Shown here: positions 34,223 through 45,945 of the stretch, in pieces
Layout of the letters: every line of letters starts with the position of its first letter
How positions within the stretch are numbered: position 1 is the stretch's first letter
Assembly: GCA_020698575.1 (NCBI GenBank)
Contig: CM036243.1
Coordinates: 2,112,501-2,176,500, forward strand
From: Bostrychus sinensis
Lineage: Eukaryota > Chordata > Actinopteri > Gobiiformes > Eleotridae
Direction of reading: 5' to 3'
DNA length: 64,000 nucleotides
The notes under the pieces: model-generated
Databases searched by the model: none
What the model saw: the letters and a program-made list of their open reading frames with translations, nothing else
Told to the model about the DNA's origin: nothing
Made by a program: the position numbers and the translations under genes

Positions 34223-34690
34223 ATTGCATTAAACCACTGCATGAGAGAAACACCACAAATCACTTGTGATTCTTTCTCCCCTATTTTCAGGTAATGATGA
34301 CCAGTATCGACGTTTTCATAGAGTATATATTATTGGAACATAACACTGCTTGTTCTTGTTGTTCAATGCGTAATGAGGCCTCACAATATGTTGTTCCTCC
34401 AGTGAACTTGCACTCCACCATCTTGTGCTCTTGTGTTATATGAAGCTAGTATTTGAAGCTAGACAAGTTTCTATTGTCATTTCTGTTGTATAATACACAT
34501 TTCATGCAAGATATTATTCTATGTAGATTATTGTTTTTGTTTAGAAATAAATTTAGTCTTTCACCGTGTCATTTAAGCAGTACATATATTTGTTAAATGT
34601 AAATTACTATTATTCATGAAGATTGCATTAAACTACTGCATGAGAAAAACATCACAAATCACTGATTCTTTCTCCCCTATTTTCTGGGGT
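34223..34690. repeat. Two copies of a ~65-bp direct repeat
   Basis: gcattaaaccactgcatgag ... ttctttctcccctattttc at 34226-34290 recurs with few changes at 34625-34685, about 400 bp apart. The rest of 33.8-34.8 kb is AT-rich and empty. Confidence 0.75.
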
Positions 34691-34804
34691 TTAACTTTAA
34701 CAGATGGATAAATGAGCTGACTGCTTCATAGTGACAATAATTTAAGTACTGAAATGATCAGTACATGTATTCAAAGCATTGGTGGTGGTGTATGGACTTA
34801 AGAA

Positions 34805-34965
34805 ACATACCGGAGTGCTTCCTGGAGAAGGCGGTGTTTTACATGTCTATGTAGAGCGCTAAAACTGAGCATTTTCAGCTCCTAAGAAGGGCAGTGCCTC
34901 AGCATACAGGATTACTCAAACATGTGTGAATGAGACAAAATACTACTCCAGGTCTGTTTTTGAGG
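34805..34965. repeat. Dispersed repeat (also at 42.05-42.24 kb)
   Basis: Shared blocks: tgtctatgtagagc, gaagggcag.gcctcag and gagacaaaatactactccag. Likely a piece of a DNA-transposon family. This copy lacks the end seen at 42.24 kb. Confidence 0.7.
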
Positions 34966-35689
34966 TGAAAAAAAAACAAAAAACAAAACAGTAACATGGT
35001 TAAAAGCTCACAAACTTTGATAGGAGACTTTTAACACCATTTGAAAATATGCCTGAGCTCACAATTATTCACACCACCAACAAAATAACAGCAGTTTATG
35101 TAGCAAATTCCAGAAAAGCTGCTAAGTTTGCAGTGATAAATGTGGTTATGGAGCAGCAGACTCTGACAGGAGCCTCTAGAATTGGGTGTGACAGACAGGA
35201 GCAGGCTAAAGAAGAGCTAATTTCACGTCGAGTTACTTTGTGAGAGAGTGGAGCTGACAGCACACGCAGCTCTTCCCCAGAGCACTGCAGTTTCATCTTT
35301 CTACCTTTTGTGTTGGCTCCAGTGAAGGGCTCTTACAGTTGACAGAGACGGTGCCCAGAGGAACCACTAACTGTAATTGTCGGCTTTATCGGCAGCTACT
35401 TCAGATTTTATGGACTTTTGACTTTCACAACAGAAGAGACAAGTAACTTTCTGGAGTATTTTGAGTCCATCATTCTCCTCTCTCTTTAAGTTTGCATTCA
35501 GAGTACCTATGGATAACAAGAGTGGGAACTGGGTACAATTCAAGATTATCCCATACACAGAGCAGTGTGTCGAAATCAAATTATGGTGGGGGCCTGAAAT
35601 TCAACAAAGAGAGAAGGTCACAGGTTGAAGATAATATAAATAATAGTTTCATAGTTTACATTTAGATGGTAAAGGATCATTTAACAGTC

Positions 35690-35900
35690 TTTCAAGAACA
35701 CTGTAACATGTACAGCTGCAATCTGAAATACTCAACTCCCCAAATATGTTAAGGATTTTAAAAGATTTGTCAAGAAGATAAAAAGATCCTGGAGCATCCT
35801 GGAGTCTCCAGATTTTAATCCCATTCAAAATCTTTAGTGGGATTTAAAGAAGGCAGCTGCAGCACAGAGGCCATCACACATCACTAAGCTAGAGGCTTCT
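35690..35900 (+). pseudogene. Tc1-like transposase fragment (catalytic E region)
   Basis: Plus strand around 35800 reads SPDFNPIQNL, then a stop, then WDLKKAAAAQRPSHITKLEA. This is the Tc1 stretch normally SPDLNPIENLW.LK. The catalytic Glu is replaced by Gln. Only the C-terminal third is present, with no inverted repeat recognised. Confidence 0.65.
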
Positions 35901-36654
35901 GATACTAATACTAATACTAATACTGCCCATGTGTTGTCGCTAATGTTAACTCTGTTAACATTAAGTAAGATAAGGGCAAAAACCTGGTGGCACACAGAAG
36001 CACACCACAATGCATTTTTATTATTACTGTCTTCTATCATCTTCCACTAATCTAGTGGAGAGACGGCGAGACTTCCCTCTCCCAAAACACAGAGGAAGGA
36101 CCCTTTATATCTTCCCCAGGTTCTCCTCCCAGTGGCACTGGTTTGATGAAGCCAACAGGACGGCCAACTGACCTCTGTCAGTTAGGCTGTCTCTATGTAC
36201 TGTACATCTTTCATATTTATTTGATTTGCTCTGTATTGAGTGCAACCTTTTGTTACAATGGCAAATGTAACAATTTATATATTAGAATTGTATCAGGGCT
36301 TAGAGGTTATGGCAATTAACAAAGTGACTAAATGCATAAGAAACCAGTTCTTTGTGGAGCTTGAGTGGTATGAAAGACAAAACACAAAAAAATGTTTTAA
36401 CTATAAAGAAATGTATTCATTTTTTTCCAGGGAAATGGGAAGACAAATTAACAATGAAAACAATAAATATTTAACAATCCAATGAGTTTGATTAGATTAT
36501 TGACTTTGTAATAAAGATAAAGGTTCAGTTTTTCAGTTTCCATCCTTTGGAAAAATCTAAGGAAAAAAACAAATTGTCCAAAGACCAGGGGAAACACATA
36601 TAAATAGAAAAGGTCAGTCCTACCAGACCGCCAACTTCAGAAAAATATCCACAC

Positions 36655-36708
36655 CAAAAAAACAAAAAAAAAACAAAACAAAACAAAAAAACAAAAAACA
36701 AAAAACTG
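36655..36708. repeat. A-rich (CAAAA)n simple repeat
   Basis: Imperfect caaaa/caaaaaa repeats. 35.9-36.65 kb contains an unremarkable open frame (36240-36485) with no family resemblance. Confidence 0.85.
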
Positions 36709-36929
36709 ACAGCTGAACTATAAGAGTTCAGTACAGCTCTAGAAGAGTTAAAAGCTGAGGTGTGAACGAATCACAGGCAAGATACCACAGGTCATGTGAC
36801 ACACACATTTTTCTTGTTCTCCTTTCCTCAATTAAAAAAATCTCTATATTTGAATGATTATTGTGGATGAAGTGACTACTGCTTTGACCATTACAGACAC
36901 ACAGCCAATCTGTCCACATCTGTATGTCC

Positions 36930-37170
36930 TCCTCTGTTACTGTGGGTTCTCTCTGGGTACTTTCTCCAACCATCCAAACACATGCATGTTAGGAGCACTG
37001 CTGACTCTAAATTGTCCCTTATGAATGGATGTGGGAGAAAATGGTTGTGTGTCAGGATCCATCTCTGTTTCAGGCATGAGACTAAATGGTAATGTCCAGG
37101 GTGTACCCCGCCTAAGACCCATAGTGAGGGTAAAGCCCCTAATTTGAGGAAAATGAATTAATGAATGTAT
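36930..37170 (+). mobile_element. SINE body/tail fragment
   Basis: Contains gttactgtgggttctctctg, gactctaaattgtccctta, gtccagggtgtaccccgcct and an aatgaattaatgaatg tail, matching the SINE at 43183-43571 without its tRNA-like head. Confidence 0.7.
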
Positions 37171-37619
37171 GTAACTTTTGACTATTGAAAATGGTGCTGA
37201 TTCCAGTATTGTGATTTCAGGCAGAGAAGAGGGACAGCCTTCTGACAATAAACAATAGAAAGATAATGAGAAGTTTGATCCGGAGCAGACCTTGGCTCCT
37301 GTACAGCTCCTGTTGGTGCACTGACCCTGGTCTGACAGCCCCACTGCTGAGAGGAGAGGGGATTATGACCCGAGCCCACCGTGAACACACATTGTGAACG
37401 GGTTAGCAGGCTTTAGAGAGGCTTTATTATGGCTGGGCCAGACATCCAAATTCTATTCCTATTCTGTACCAAAAATCAGTCTAGAGAAGGGCAGCTGTTC
37501 TTCCTTCTCTCATCCATGGTCATGAGCTGAAGGACACAATGTCTGAAATGTTTGAAAGGAGTTTCTTCTGCAGGGTGGCTGAGCACTCACTTTGCCAAGG
37601 GTGAGGACCGTGATCCCCT

Positions 37620-37790
37620 GGGGTCCTGGGGTTGACTCTGAGACACACTGGATGGATGGGCCATGTCTCTCAGCTGGCCTGGGAACACCTTGGTATTGCC
37701 CTGGGGAGAGGAATGTCTTGGTAGCTTCGCAGCTTCATAAAAAGCAGCAGAGGATGGATGGAGTGGATAAAGCAGCCTCCTGGAAGCCAT
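37620..37790 (+). pseudogene. RTE-like LINE 3' coding end
   Basis: tggatgggccatgtctctca, then gctggcctgggaacaccttg and a 'gga.gaatgtct.ggtagc' stretch correspond to the C-terminal 'RL.WE.LG....E' region of the same LINE group as 32.5 kb. It ends aggatggatggagtgga. Confidence 0.4.
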
Positions 37791-38034
37791 ATAAGTTTTG
37801 GGATATAAAATAAAATAATGTAACATAAAAATATGAAGAAAAAAATTGAAATTATCATTCTGTTTTAGGAAATAAAGGGAAACCACATTTATATCATAAC
37901 AGAACTCCACTGCTATTCATGGACAACCCTGACTCCTCCCTGGCTCCATCTGTCTGGAAGATCTGTCCCCTCCTGCTGGAGCTTATATGGAATTGTACTC
38001 CTTTATATTTTGTATACACTCTAAGATGAACATG

Positions 38035-38112
38035 CAAGGAGGTTGTGAGCTCAATTCTCAGGGTGACCTTCACACAATTTATCTGGGTGGAGTCTGTCTT
38101 CTCTGTGTGGGG
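38035..38112 (+). mobile_element. SINE fragment
   Basis: aaggaggttgtgagctcaat (B-box region) followed by tctgggtggagtctg matches the 43183 SINE. Both ends are truncated. Confidence 0.6.
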
Positions 38113-38143
38113 GCTGTTTCTTTGGCTATTTTTTTAAAGCAAC

Positions 38144-38530
38144 TGTTATGACCCTGGCTCAAAAAGCCATAACAAACAAATGGGGGGCCCAGGACAAACC
38201 CTTAAAACTCTTTTATTGAGCAACTAATAATAAATGATAAAAAGATAAATATTTGTCTGCAGTGGGGTTGTGAATATGTGGGTGCAGGTGTGTGTAGGTG
38301 CAATAACAAAAAGAAGAAAAAGGTGGTCGGGTCATGGGTGGTGGCCAGCAGCAAAGCCGTGGAAGCCAGCCAGTCGGAGAGCGAGTGGAGTGAGAGAGGG
38401 CTGTGGTGGAAGCTGAGGAGGCTCCACTGGGTCCTGGTAGATCCGGGAGCCAGCAGCACCTCAACACAAACAAGCAAACAACAATATTAGGACCACTAAT
38501 CATTAGCACTGTTGCCAGGGGACCGTCACA
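38144..38530 (-). mobile_element. Solo LTR (387 bp) with 4-bp target duplication
   Basis: The segment starts TGTTATGACCC and ends GGGACCGTCACA, giving TG...CA in both orientations with imperfect inverted tips. CAAC flanks both sides (38140-38143 and 38531-38534). A polyadenylation signal AATAAA reads on the minus strand at 38212-38217, near the minus-strand 3' end, so the LTR is oriented minus. No internal gag-pol is present: homologous recombination left a solo LTR of a Gypsy- or ERV-type element. Confidence 0.75.
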
Positions 38531-38604
38531 CAACTATTGTGAAGAAATTTAGATATATAGTTAAATAATAAGTCACCTCTTCAGCTGAGCTACATACAAG
38601 GAGA

Positions 38605-39075
38605 GAACCATGGATGTATTATAGAACTGGAATAATGAATGACGTCACAACCACGTGTGATGCCAAAAAAGTTTTTTACTTCCGCGTTACTTCCACGTTG
38701 TGCAGCCCATAGAGCAGGCACACTGCGGCCCTTGAGCAAGCGCGGTCTTGTACCCCATGATCGGCTCTGACCAAGGGACACGATGGTGGGCTAGAGCGGT
38801 GACGTCACAAAACATAAAAAGTAATTTTTTAGCCAAATTTACGATTTCAAAGAGGGAAAAAGTCCATGGTGTGTAAATAGATAATGACACTACAAAATCC
38901 GACCATTTTCTCAGCTGTAGGTGTCCTGTCAGCCGAGCACCAGGCGTTTCTGTTTACATTGCGCTCTATGGGAAAAATCCTTTCATGAGATTTTTTGCTG
39001 CAGTTCCACAGAGTGGCCACTAGCAAATTTGGCATTAGGGGAGCGGGGGCGGTGCCCTATCCACATCCATAGAGA
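38605..39075. mobile_element. Probable non-autonomous DNA element
   Basis: Flanked by accatggatgtattataga and, in reverse, ctctatggatgtggatag, a degenerate terminal inverted repeat sharing 'atggatgt'. The interior is GC-richer, with repeated gacgtcacaa at 38641 and 38802. No coding region. Confidence 0.4.
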
Positions 39076-39084
39076 GAACACTGA

Positions 39085-39317
39085 GCTCGTGCTGAATTAA
39101 AAATACCTGAGGGTGCTGACGGATGATAAACTGGACTGGACCCCAAACATAGATGCCCTGTATAAGAAGGAGCAAAGCCAAGGCATCTTTTTATATTGAC
39201 TATTCATTTATTTATCTATTATTTGAACTGTATGTGAGCTACCGTGAGCTACAGGATATTTGAATTTCCCTTTGGGGCTGAATAAAGCATCTCTCTCTCT
39301 CTCTCTCTCTCTCTCAT
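39085..39317 (+). pseudogene. LINE remnant with 3' tail and (CT)n
   Basis: Reads KYLRVLTDDKLDWTPNIDAL, YKKEQSQGIF, a conserved post-RT block of a fish LINE. It jumps directly to a 3' UTR ending gaatttccctttggggctga ataaagcat, followed by (CT)n at 39290-39317. An internal deletion removed the rest. Confidence 0.65.
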
Positions 39318-39504
39318 CAGTCTTATACAGTCTTGGTTCTCAAAGTTGCATTACAGTTAAGTGCATTATTCCTTCACTCCTCAGCTTCACTTGGTGGTGG
39401 TGAGCTACTTCTCCCCTGGGGCAGACTGACAGAGATGTGGCAGCCATTCTGCACCTACAGCCTCTCTGACCACCATCAAACACACAATCACACCAAGACA
39501 TTCA

Positions 39505-39625
39505 TACAGGCAAGGTGGCAGAAGTGTTTTGCCCAATGACACAATGACAGTATTAAGTTGAGAGAGCATGGTGCGAACCGCCAACCTTCCAGTTATAGGA
39601 TTACCATTCCTAAAAGGCAGAAGCA
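39505..39625 (-). mobile_element. SINE/tRNA-like repeat fragment
   Basis: caaggtggcagaagtgtttt, gcccaatgacacaatgacag and ggtgcgaaccgccaacctt match a widespread fish repeat in reverse orientation. gcgaaccgcc would read as a tRNA-type B box (GGTTCGCAC) on the minus strand. Confidence 0.45.
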
Positions 39626-40481
39626 AACCTTTGTACGGATATGAGAAGGAGAAAATCAGTGTCAAGCCAAGCGAGGGGTCCCGCAGGAGCCACACAGGGG
39701 TCAACTGGACTCCTCACCTTTTATCAAGTGCTGTACTGCACTTTTTTTGACCAAAAGTGGCTAAGAAAAGAGCAAAGTTATGCGGCTCCCCTTTATTAAA
39801 GCTGAATTCACCTTTCATTACCTTGCTTCTTGATATGAATCCACCGCATACATTTTGAGTCTTAGTTGTGTTTGCTTGAACAGTAAAGTGAGCCGACATG
39901 TGTGAGTGTGTTCATTATACAGCAGCGGCTCTCTCCACAGCAGGACTGACAGTGATCCGCACATATAGAGATGTAAACGCATACATTAATGAAAACATCA
40001 GCGTACTTCAGTGGAGAGTGGTGATTAGCAGCATTAGTGGATTTACTTAAGACAGTGCAGAGCTCATTCGCACATATGGAGGTGGTGAATATAAATGAGC
40101 TGCTGCTTCCTGCAGGGATGACACACTGTTCTCAAGCACTTTGATCTGGAGCTGGCGCCTCCACTGTACAAGCACACACAGACAAAAATAGTGCCCTTTG
40201 AACCAGGGCCAACATCAGGGTCAGCAGCACAATGCGGGGGTGTCAAAGTCTGGGAAAAGAGGCGCACGACAGGAAAACACAGACGACAAAAGATAGAAAA
40301 GGCAGATGTACAAGGAGAAAAAGTGTGTAAAAACTCCTGCACAAGAATCCAGCTGGGTTTCTATTCAAGGTCTGAAGCAAAAGAAAAATTGTGGGGGGCA
40401 ATGGAAAGCCATTTTTAAAAGATGGCCATGAAAGTGACATATTCTATTTAGGTTGTCATTGCATACAAGCAGTACATTGGG

Positions 40482-41042
40482 GCCAACTCTGAAAAAAAAA
40501 AAAAAAAAAAAGTCGCCACCTGAATTTGACTGAGTAGATAGGTAAGAGCCTCCCTGCAGTTGGTCAGGTCTGGGTTCAGGAATGTTATGAGGCCAAAGAA
40601 TAAGGTCAGCTGACTACCTGAGTATACTGAATGACCAGGTTACAACATCAATGGATTTTTTCTTCCTTGGTGGCACGGACTTATTCCAAGATGACAATGC
40701 CAGGATTCATCGAGCTCACAATGTGAAAGAGTGGTTCAGGAGCATGAGACATCATTTTCGGACATGGACTGGCCACCACAGAGTCCAGATCTTAAACCCA
40801 CTGATAATCTTTGGGATGTGCTGCAGAAGACTTTGCACAGTGGTCACACTCAGCCATCATCAATACCAGATCTTGGTGAAAAATGAATGCAACACTGGAT
40901 GGAAATAAATCTTTTGACATTGCAGAAGCTTATTGAAACAATGCCACACTGAATGCATGCTGTAATCAAAGCTAAAGGCGCTCCAATGAAATATTAGAGC
41001 ATGTGACCTTTTTTTGTGGCAACTTTTTTTTGGTCAGGCAGT
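40482..41042 (+). mobile_element. Internally deleted Tc1-like element (~560 bp)
   Basis: The left end has an A run then agtcgccacctgaatttgac. The right end reads, in reverse, actgcctgaccaaaaaaaag, ttgccac, the matching Tc1-type inverted repeat, followed by TA. Inside, 40651-40740 encodes LFQDDNARIHRAHNVKEWFR (second catalytic Asp). Then in another frame come PPQSPDLNPTDNLWDVLQKT and QHWMEINLLTLQKLIETMPH. The N-terminal half is missing and Asp replaces the usual Glu in NPTDNLW. The A run at 40488-40511 has expanded. Confidence 0.78.
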
Positions 41043-41159
41043 GTATTTATAGTTTTAGAGGCTATGCTAAGCTAAATACCTGTCAGCAGGACATTTGCAA
41101 CTATTGTATCAAGCTTTCGCTAAATAAGTTTTCCTAACCTTGCGGTGAACAGTATATGA

Positions 41160-41490
41160 GGTAAGGTACTTTATTGTCCCCGTAAGGAAATTTGTTCTCT
41201 GCATTTGATCTATTTTTGAACGCCACTGGGGCACACTGTCAGGAGCAGTAGCACCCTTCTCCAAATCTTGAGCCAGGATCCTGGTCAGGAGTACCTAGCT
41301 GGAGGATTAGCCTGTTGTTTTAGGTTGATGGAGGGAACCGGAGCACCCGGAGGAAACCCACCCAGACACAGGGAACATGCAAACTCCACACAGAAAGGTT
41401 CTACATGGTCCAGGAATCAAACATGGGACCTTCTTGATATAAGCCGACAATCAGAGAAATGAAGGGCGGGCCACAAGCAGTGCACCGCTG
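41160..41490 (-). mobile_element. LINE-tail and SINE fragments in reverse orientation
   Basis: tactttattgtccccgtaag gaaattt is the reverse complement of a fish LINE tail. From 41330, ggaaccggagcacccggagg, aaacccacccagacacaggg and gaacatgcaaactccacaca are the reverse complement of the SINE body seen at 43183, ending near a decayed head (41440-41490). Confidence 0.6.
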
Positions 41491-42044
41491 ACCCAAACAA
41501 ACATGGATTCTTGCTTTTTTAAATTTTTATTAATAAACACCAGAAAATGTCATACTATGCAGCTCTGCACTTATTTCTGAACAGGGACAGCAGCAGAAGC
41601 CAGCTGTACAAAGAGCTGCAGAGAAAGTCTGTTTTTTTTTTCAATGTGGTTGTCACAGCGGATGTCAACTTTTATGTTGTTAAAATGGCCACAAGACAAA
41701 GACAAAAATCTTACAGAGGACTGGACAATAAGGCGGACTTCAGCAGAACCTACAGGTAACGAAGGAAAGCACTAAACACTGTTAATCAGCTCAGAGAAGT
41801 TGTTAAATTAGCACATAGCTAGTGCTACCATGGTTAGCTCTTCTGCTTTCGTAAGATGTGCTGCAGATAAACGGCTGTGATAGGCCAGTTCCAAATTGAC
41901 CGGACAAAATTGCTTCGCTCCGAGGGGAGAACCAGACTGTCCTGCATGTGAAAAGGCCATATATCACGACTGTTAGCAACATGAGGCTAACAGATAAATA
42001 AGGCCCTATCAGAATAATGAGCTTTAATCAGAATAAACGCATAG

Positions 42045-42247
42045 GAGCACTTCCTGGTTTCACGTGTCTATGTAGAGCTGTGGGACTGAGTGTTTTCAGC
42101 TCTTGAGAAGGGCAGCGCCTCAGTATACAGGATCACTCACACATGTAAATGAGACAAAATACTACTCCAGGTTTATTTGTGAGGTGGAGACATTATAACA
42201 TGCCTAAGAGGTCAAAAAAGTCAATTTAGCAGAATAGGGGGCCTTAA
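42045..42247. repeat. Dispersed repeat, second copy
   Basis: Matches 34805-34965 and continues through gtcaaaaaagtcaatttagc to agaatagggggcctttaa, which looks like an element end. Confidence 0.7.
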
Positions 42248-42499
42248 ATGCACAAAATATAAGCAATTGCATAAAAAAAAAAAAAAAAAAGGAACAAAAC
42301 CACCACATTCTGATATGAGGTCTTTAAGGTGAAGGTCAGGTGCTTTCACACAACAGAAGTCTGCATGCTCCTGGACAGAGAACAGAGAGCAGAGTGGGAG
42401 ATCTGTCTGTCTTTCTGTTGTTTGGGTAATCTGACAGTGAATGTGTGTGACTGTGTGAAGTGCTGGACTCTGTGTGTCTGTCTGTTCCACCGGCTTCTT

Positions 42500-42840
42500 G
42501 TCATTGACCTAAAAACAGAGTGAGAGGCTGCCAGCGTGGCTTAAACCCTCTTTTCTTCTCCTCTCCTGCTCTCGCGTGTGCCTCGTGTGCTGATGTGTGT
42601 TCAAACATCACACGGACTCACAGATGTAGCTGGAGCTGTGGAGATGAGAGCTGCGCACGATTCCACTGTCTCGGTCCTCTCTGTTCTCCTCTGTTCTCCC
42701 GGCGTCCCGTGGGATATCATTAGTCTTATTACAGAGCTGAGATGAAGCGCACGACTGTGAGTGAAGTGTGGGAACAGCCGGATGGAGATGGCGGCGCTGC
42801 ATGACCGAACCATCTCCAACAGGCCTGCGCATAGTTAGAC
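42500..42840. other. GC-richer stretch, unassigned
   Basis: Higher CpG content than its surroundings, with C/T-rich segments (ctcttttcttctcctctcct). It could be a small CpG-rich promoter-like segment, but no exon or element is recognised. Confidence 0.2.
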
Positions 42841-43182
42841 CGGGTTTCAACAATTGATTTTTATGCACATTTTGAGGTGTTGCATCAGAAACAAAGGATG
42901 GAAATGCCCAATTTAGCAAAATAAAAACCTAAATTTGCAAAAAAAAAGTATGTTTTCTTCAGGTTTTTTTTTATTTGTGCAAAAAATTATACAAAGCACA
43001 TAATCTAGGCGCTAAGGCTGATAAGGGTTGATAAGGCAGAAGAAAATTTTGTGTAGAAAACAAGAGTCAAACCGAGAGAGGGAGTAACAGGGGTCAACAA
43101 GACCTGTTGGTTTCTATTACAGTGCTTTACTCTAAAATAGAGAAGAAAGCAAGAAGATTGCATACATAATGTTATGAGATTG

Positions 43183-43571
43183 GGTGCACGGAGGCAGAGC
43201 AGTTAGCGTTCTCGCCTCCCAGCAAGGAGGTCGTGGGTTTGAGCCCCAGGTCGACCAACACACCATCACACAATCTCTCTGGGTGGAGTCTGCATGTCCT
43301 CCCCGTGTTACCGTGGGTTCTCTCCGGGTTCTCCGGCTTCCTCCCACCGTCCAAAGACATGCATGTGTTAGGTGAATTGGTGACTCTAAATTGACCCTAG
43401 TGAATGAATGTGAGAGTGAATGGTTGTCTGTCTGTGTTTGTCTCTGTGTCAGCCCTGTGACAATCTGGCCCCTGTCCAGGGTGTACTCTGCCTACAGCCC
43501 AAAGTTACTGGGATAGGCTCCAGTCACCCGCGACCCCTAACAGGAATAAGCGGTAGAAAAATGAATGAATG
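43183..43571 (+). mobile_element. Complete tRNA-headed SINE with 15-bp target duplication
   Basis: The 15-bp aatgttatgagattg at 43168-43182 recurs at 43572-43586, so both ends are exact. The head has an A-box-like gcagttagcgttc (43198) and a pol III B-box-like GGTTTGAGCCC (43236-43246). The body includes gggttctccggcttcctccc and gtccagggtgtactctgcct, ending in an (ATGA)n tail. Reverse transcription would be supplied by a LINE in trans. Fragments of the same family lie at 36930, 38035, 41330, 44485 and 60692. Confidence 0.9.
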
Positions 43572-43589
43572 AATGTTATGAGATTGCTT

Positions 43590-43880
43590 CCTCATCAACC
43601 TTTATGCCCCAAAGACAAGAAAAGTGTCCCTTTCAAATTGTATTTTTTTGATAACTTTGCAGTGGCTCTAACTTTTTTTCATGTTGATATTCTAAACACA
43701 AATCTAAAATTGCTTAATTTTTACACTCTCTAACTAAATTAAATATTTGGTATTTATTATCAGGGCACAAGTTTGAAAGATTTATACATAAAAAAACAAG
43801 AACAAAAACATGAATGTACATATTTTTTATGATGTTTTGTGATGGGGACACTTTTGTCACTGAACAGGAGGAGGAAAATT
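43590..43880. repeat. Dispersed TTAA-family MITE fragment
   Basis: aaagtgtcc, ttttgataactttgcagt, gatattctaaacacaaat and ggggacacttttgtcactga recur at 57.1-57.3, 58.75-58.97 and 59.2-59.33 kb, in both orientations. One copy ends gggacacaagggttaa, suggesting a TTAACCC-type terminus. All copies are partial. Confidence 0.5.
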
Positions 43881-44484
43881 CCCCTTGTGTCTTTGAGTGT
43901 TCATGACCAGCTTTCACAAGGTGTTGTTTTGGTTCAGTCTTCCATTCCTTGGCACCAGTGAGCACTTTCTGTCAACCCCAAGCTGTGGTTTTTCGTAACT
44001 CTACCACTCTCTTGGTTCTTTTATGGGGCACTGCTGGCACCTTTGACAGAGAAAGGATAACTGCAGTCACCCAGGCCGAGCTGTGGTCCGGTGGTGTAAA
44101 CCTGGTCTGAGCCAGCTGAGAGGCAGACTAACTGTGTGAAGTGGAGTTACATCAGCAGAGGTCTCTCTGGGTGAGCTGCAGGAATAATTACACTCTGGTC
44201 TTTTATGTGTAAATAGCCTTGGCCAGTCTTGTGTCCACACTTGTACGAGCCTTTCACTGAGATTCAAAAAAACACTCTGGTCCTCTTGGCTCCTACACAC
44301 ACTACACATATCTTTATTTATCTTATTAGATTTCATTCTCTATGGGACATTTAGATCCTTTTAACTTACACATGCATGTCTGTGGATGGTGAAAGGATCT
44401 GAATAGATAAGGCACCTCTCCTCCATATTTTTATATTTCATCTTTGATTTTCTCTAGTTGCATTTGACTACAATAGTGTTATGA

Positions 44485-44579
44485 GGGGGTGGCACAGTGG
44501 TTAGTGCTCTCCCCTTCCAGCAAGGAGGTTGTGAGTTCGATCCCTGGGTTCACAAACTCTCTGAGTGGATTCTGCATGA
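44485..44579 (+). mobile_element. Truncated SINE head inserted in the LINE relic
   Basis: ggggtggcacagtggttagt and gttcgatccc form the tRNA-like head with a better B box than the complete copy. tgttatga at 44477-44484 recurs at 44580-44587 (8-bp duplication). Only the first 95 bp of the SINE are present. Confidence 0.75.
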
Positions 44580-45246
44580 TGTTATGATATGTTTACAGAA
44601 AGCTATCAATCACATGTGTTAATACCATGATTAGTGGAAATAATAGCAATAAAACAAAGACGACAGTATTTGGATGTAGAAAAGTTAATAGTAATAGACT
44701 TGAATTTGTGTTTAATGGAAAGAAACTAGAGATTGTGCCTTGTTTCAAATACTTAGGTCTCATTATTCATTACAATGGTTCATTTAAAATTGCCATAAAA
44801 GAGCTACATGCGATGTTTGCTTCTTGTTAAAGTAGAAAATTCAACCTACCACTAGATGTCACCCTGGATCTCTTTGACAAGTTGGTGACACCAGTTATGT
44901 TGTATGCCTGTGAAATCTGGGGATTTGAAAAAAATAGATATTCTTGAAAAATTACATCTTCAATTTTTGAAATATATACTAAAAGTGAGAATGTCCCCCC
45001 TGCAATAATCTGGTGTATGGTGAGCTGGGCATGTTCCCATAGTTATCACTGTCAAAAAAGAATGATTGGATATTGGGGGAGACTTCTGCAGTGTAAAGAT
45101 AGTAAACTTAATAGACAAATGTACAATCACCAACTCCATCTTTATAATGCAGGTGAACACATTTCCCCATGGCTCAGGTAAAACACATACTGGATGACTG
45201 TGGCCTGTCCTACGCCTGGACCTCACAGACATTGTTACAGTGTTAA

Positions 45247-45703
45247 AGCAGAACTCAGTAACTCATCAGTGCTTGTTTCTTTGCTGTTTTGCCTTATTTT
45301 CCTCTACAGCGCTTCCCCTACAGTTCAGAATAAAGCACTACCGTAAATACTCACAAGTCCAGTTGACTCCTATTGTGATCCCTCGCTTGGCTTTACTTTT
45401 GTTTTTCCCTCCTGGTATCTGTACAAAGTTTTTTTCTGCCATTTGGCTACTCTGCCACAATGAAAATCAAGAAATAAAGCCATCACTAGCTTTTTGTTTT
45501 GCTAACCATGAAGTGCCGCTTTCTCGCAAGACTCAAGACTTCTGTGACTCCGGGTTGATGGTGCTCACTGTTGCAAGTGTCAGTTTCAGCCCAGAGACAC
45601 CAGGGGGAGATGCCGCACGCTTCATTTACCCCACAACAACTCATTAACTATCACACAGACTCAGAAACTGTTTATATAAGGTAAAAAAGTTACTGAGTTC
45701 TGC
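45247..45703. mobile_element. TTAA-type MITE, copy 1 (457 bp)
   Basis: TTAA at 45243-45246 and 45704-45707 flanks the inverted ends AGCAGAACTCAGTAACT and, in reverse, GCAGAACTCAGTAACTTTTT. Removing it with one TTAA rejoins the LINE reading. Non-coding. TTAA specificity fits Kolobok/piggyBac-type elements. Confidence 0.8.
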
Positions 45704-45830
45704 TTAAACTAACTGTGGAACAGATTCTTAAAGATCAGAACATTCAAAGGTGGCAAAGTGAAATCAGGAACATAACTTCATGTGATGTCTATGCAGAAGT
45801 CAAACAGGAATATAAATTTGATAAATACTT

Positions 45831-45945
45831 TTGTGTGTTAAGTCTGATTGTGTGTTTATGTTTGATCAACTGTTTGTGAAGCCTTTTGAGGCGACTTTTG
45901 TTGTGATACTGGGCTATACAAATAAAACTGAATTGAATTGAATTG
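45831..45945 (+). mobile_element. LINE/SINE 3' tail family, copy 2
   Basis: Same tail as 26091 (gtttatgtttgatcaactg ... acaaataaaactgaattgaa). It is inserted between KYL and CQNL-like codons of the LINE relic. Target duplication is at most 2-3 bp. Confidence 0.8.

Noticed and set aside
43183..43260. Functional tRNA gene
   Set aside because: Only A/B-box-like motifs without a foldable cloverleaf or anticodon arm. It is the head of a SINE with target duplications.
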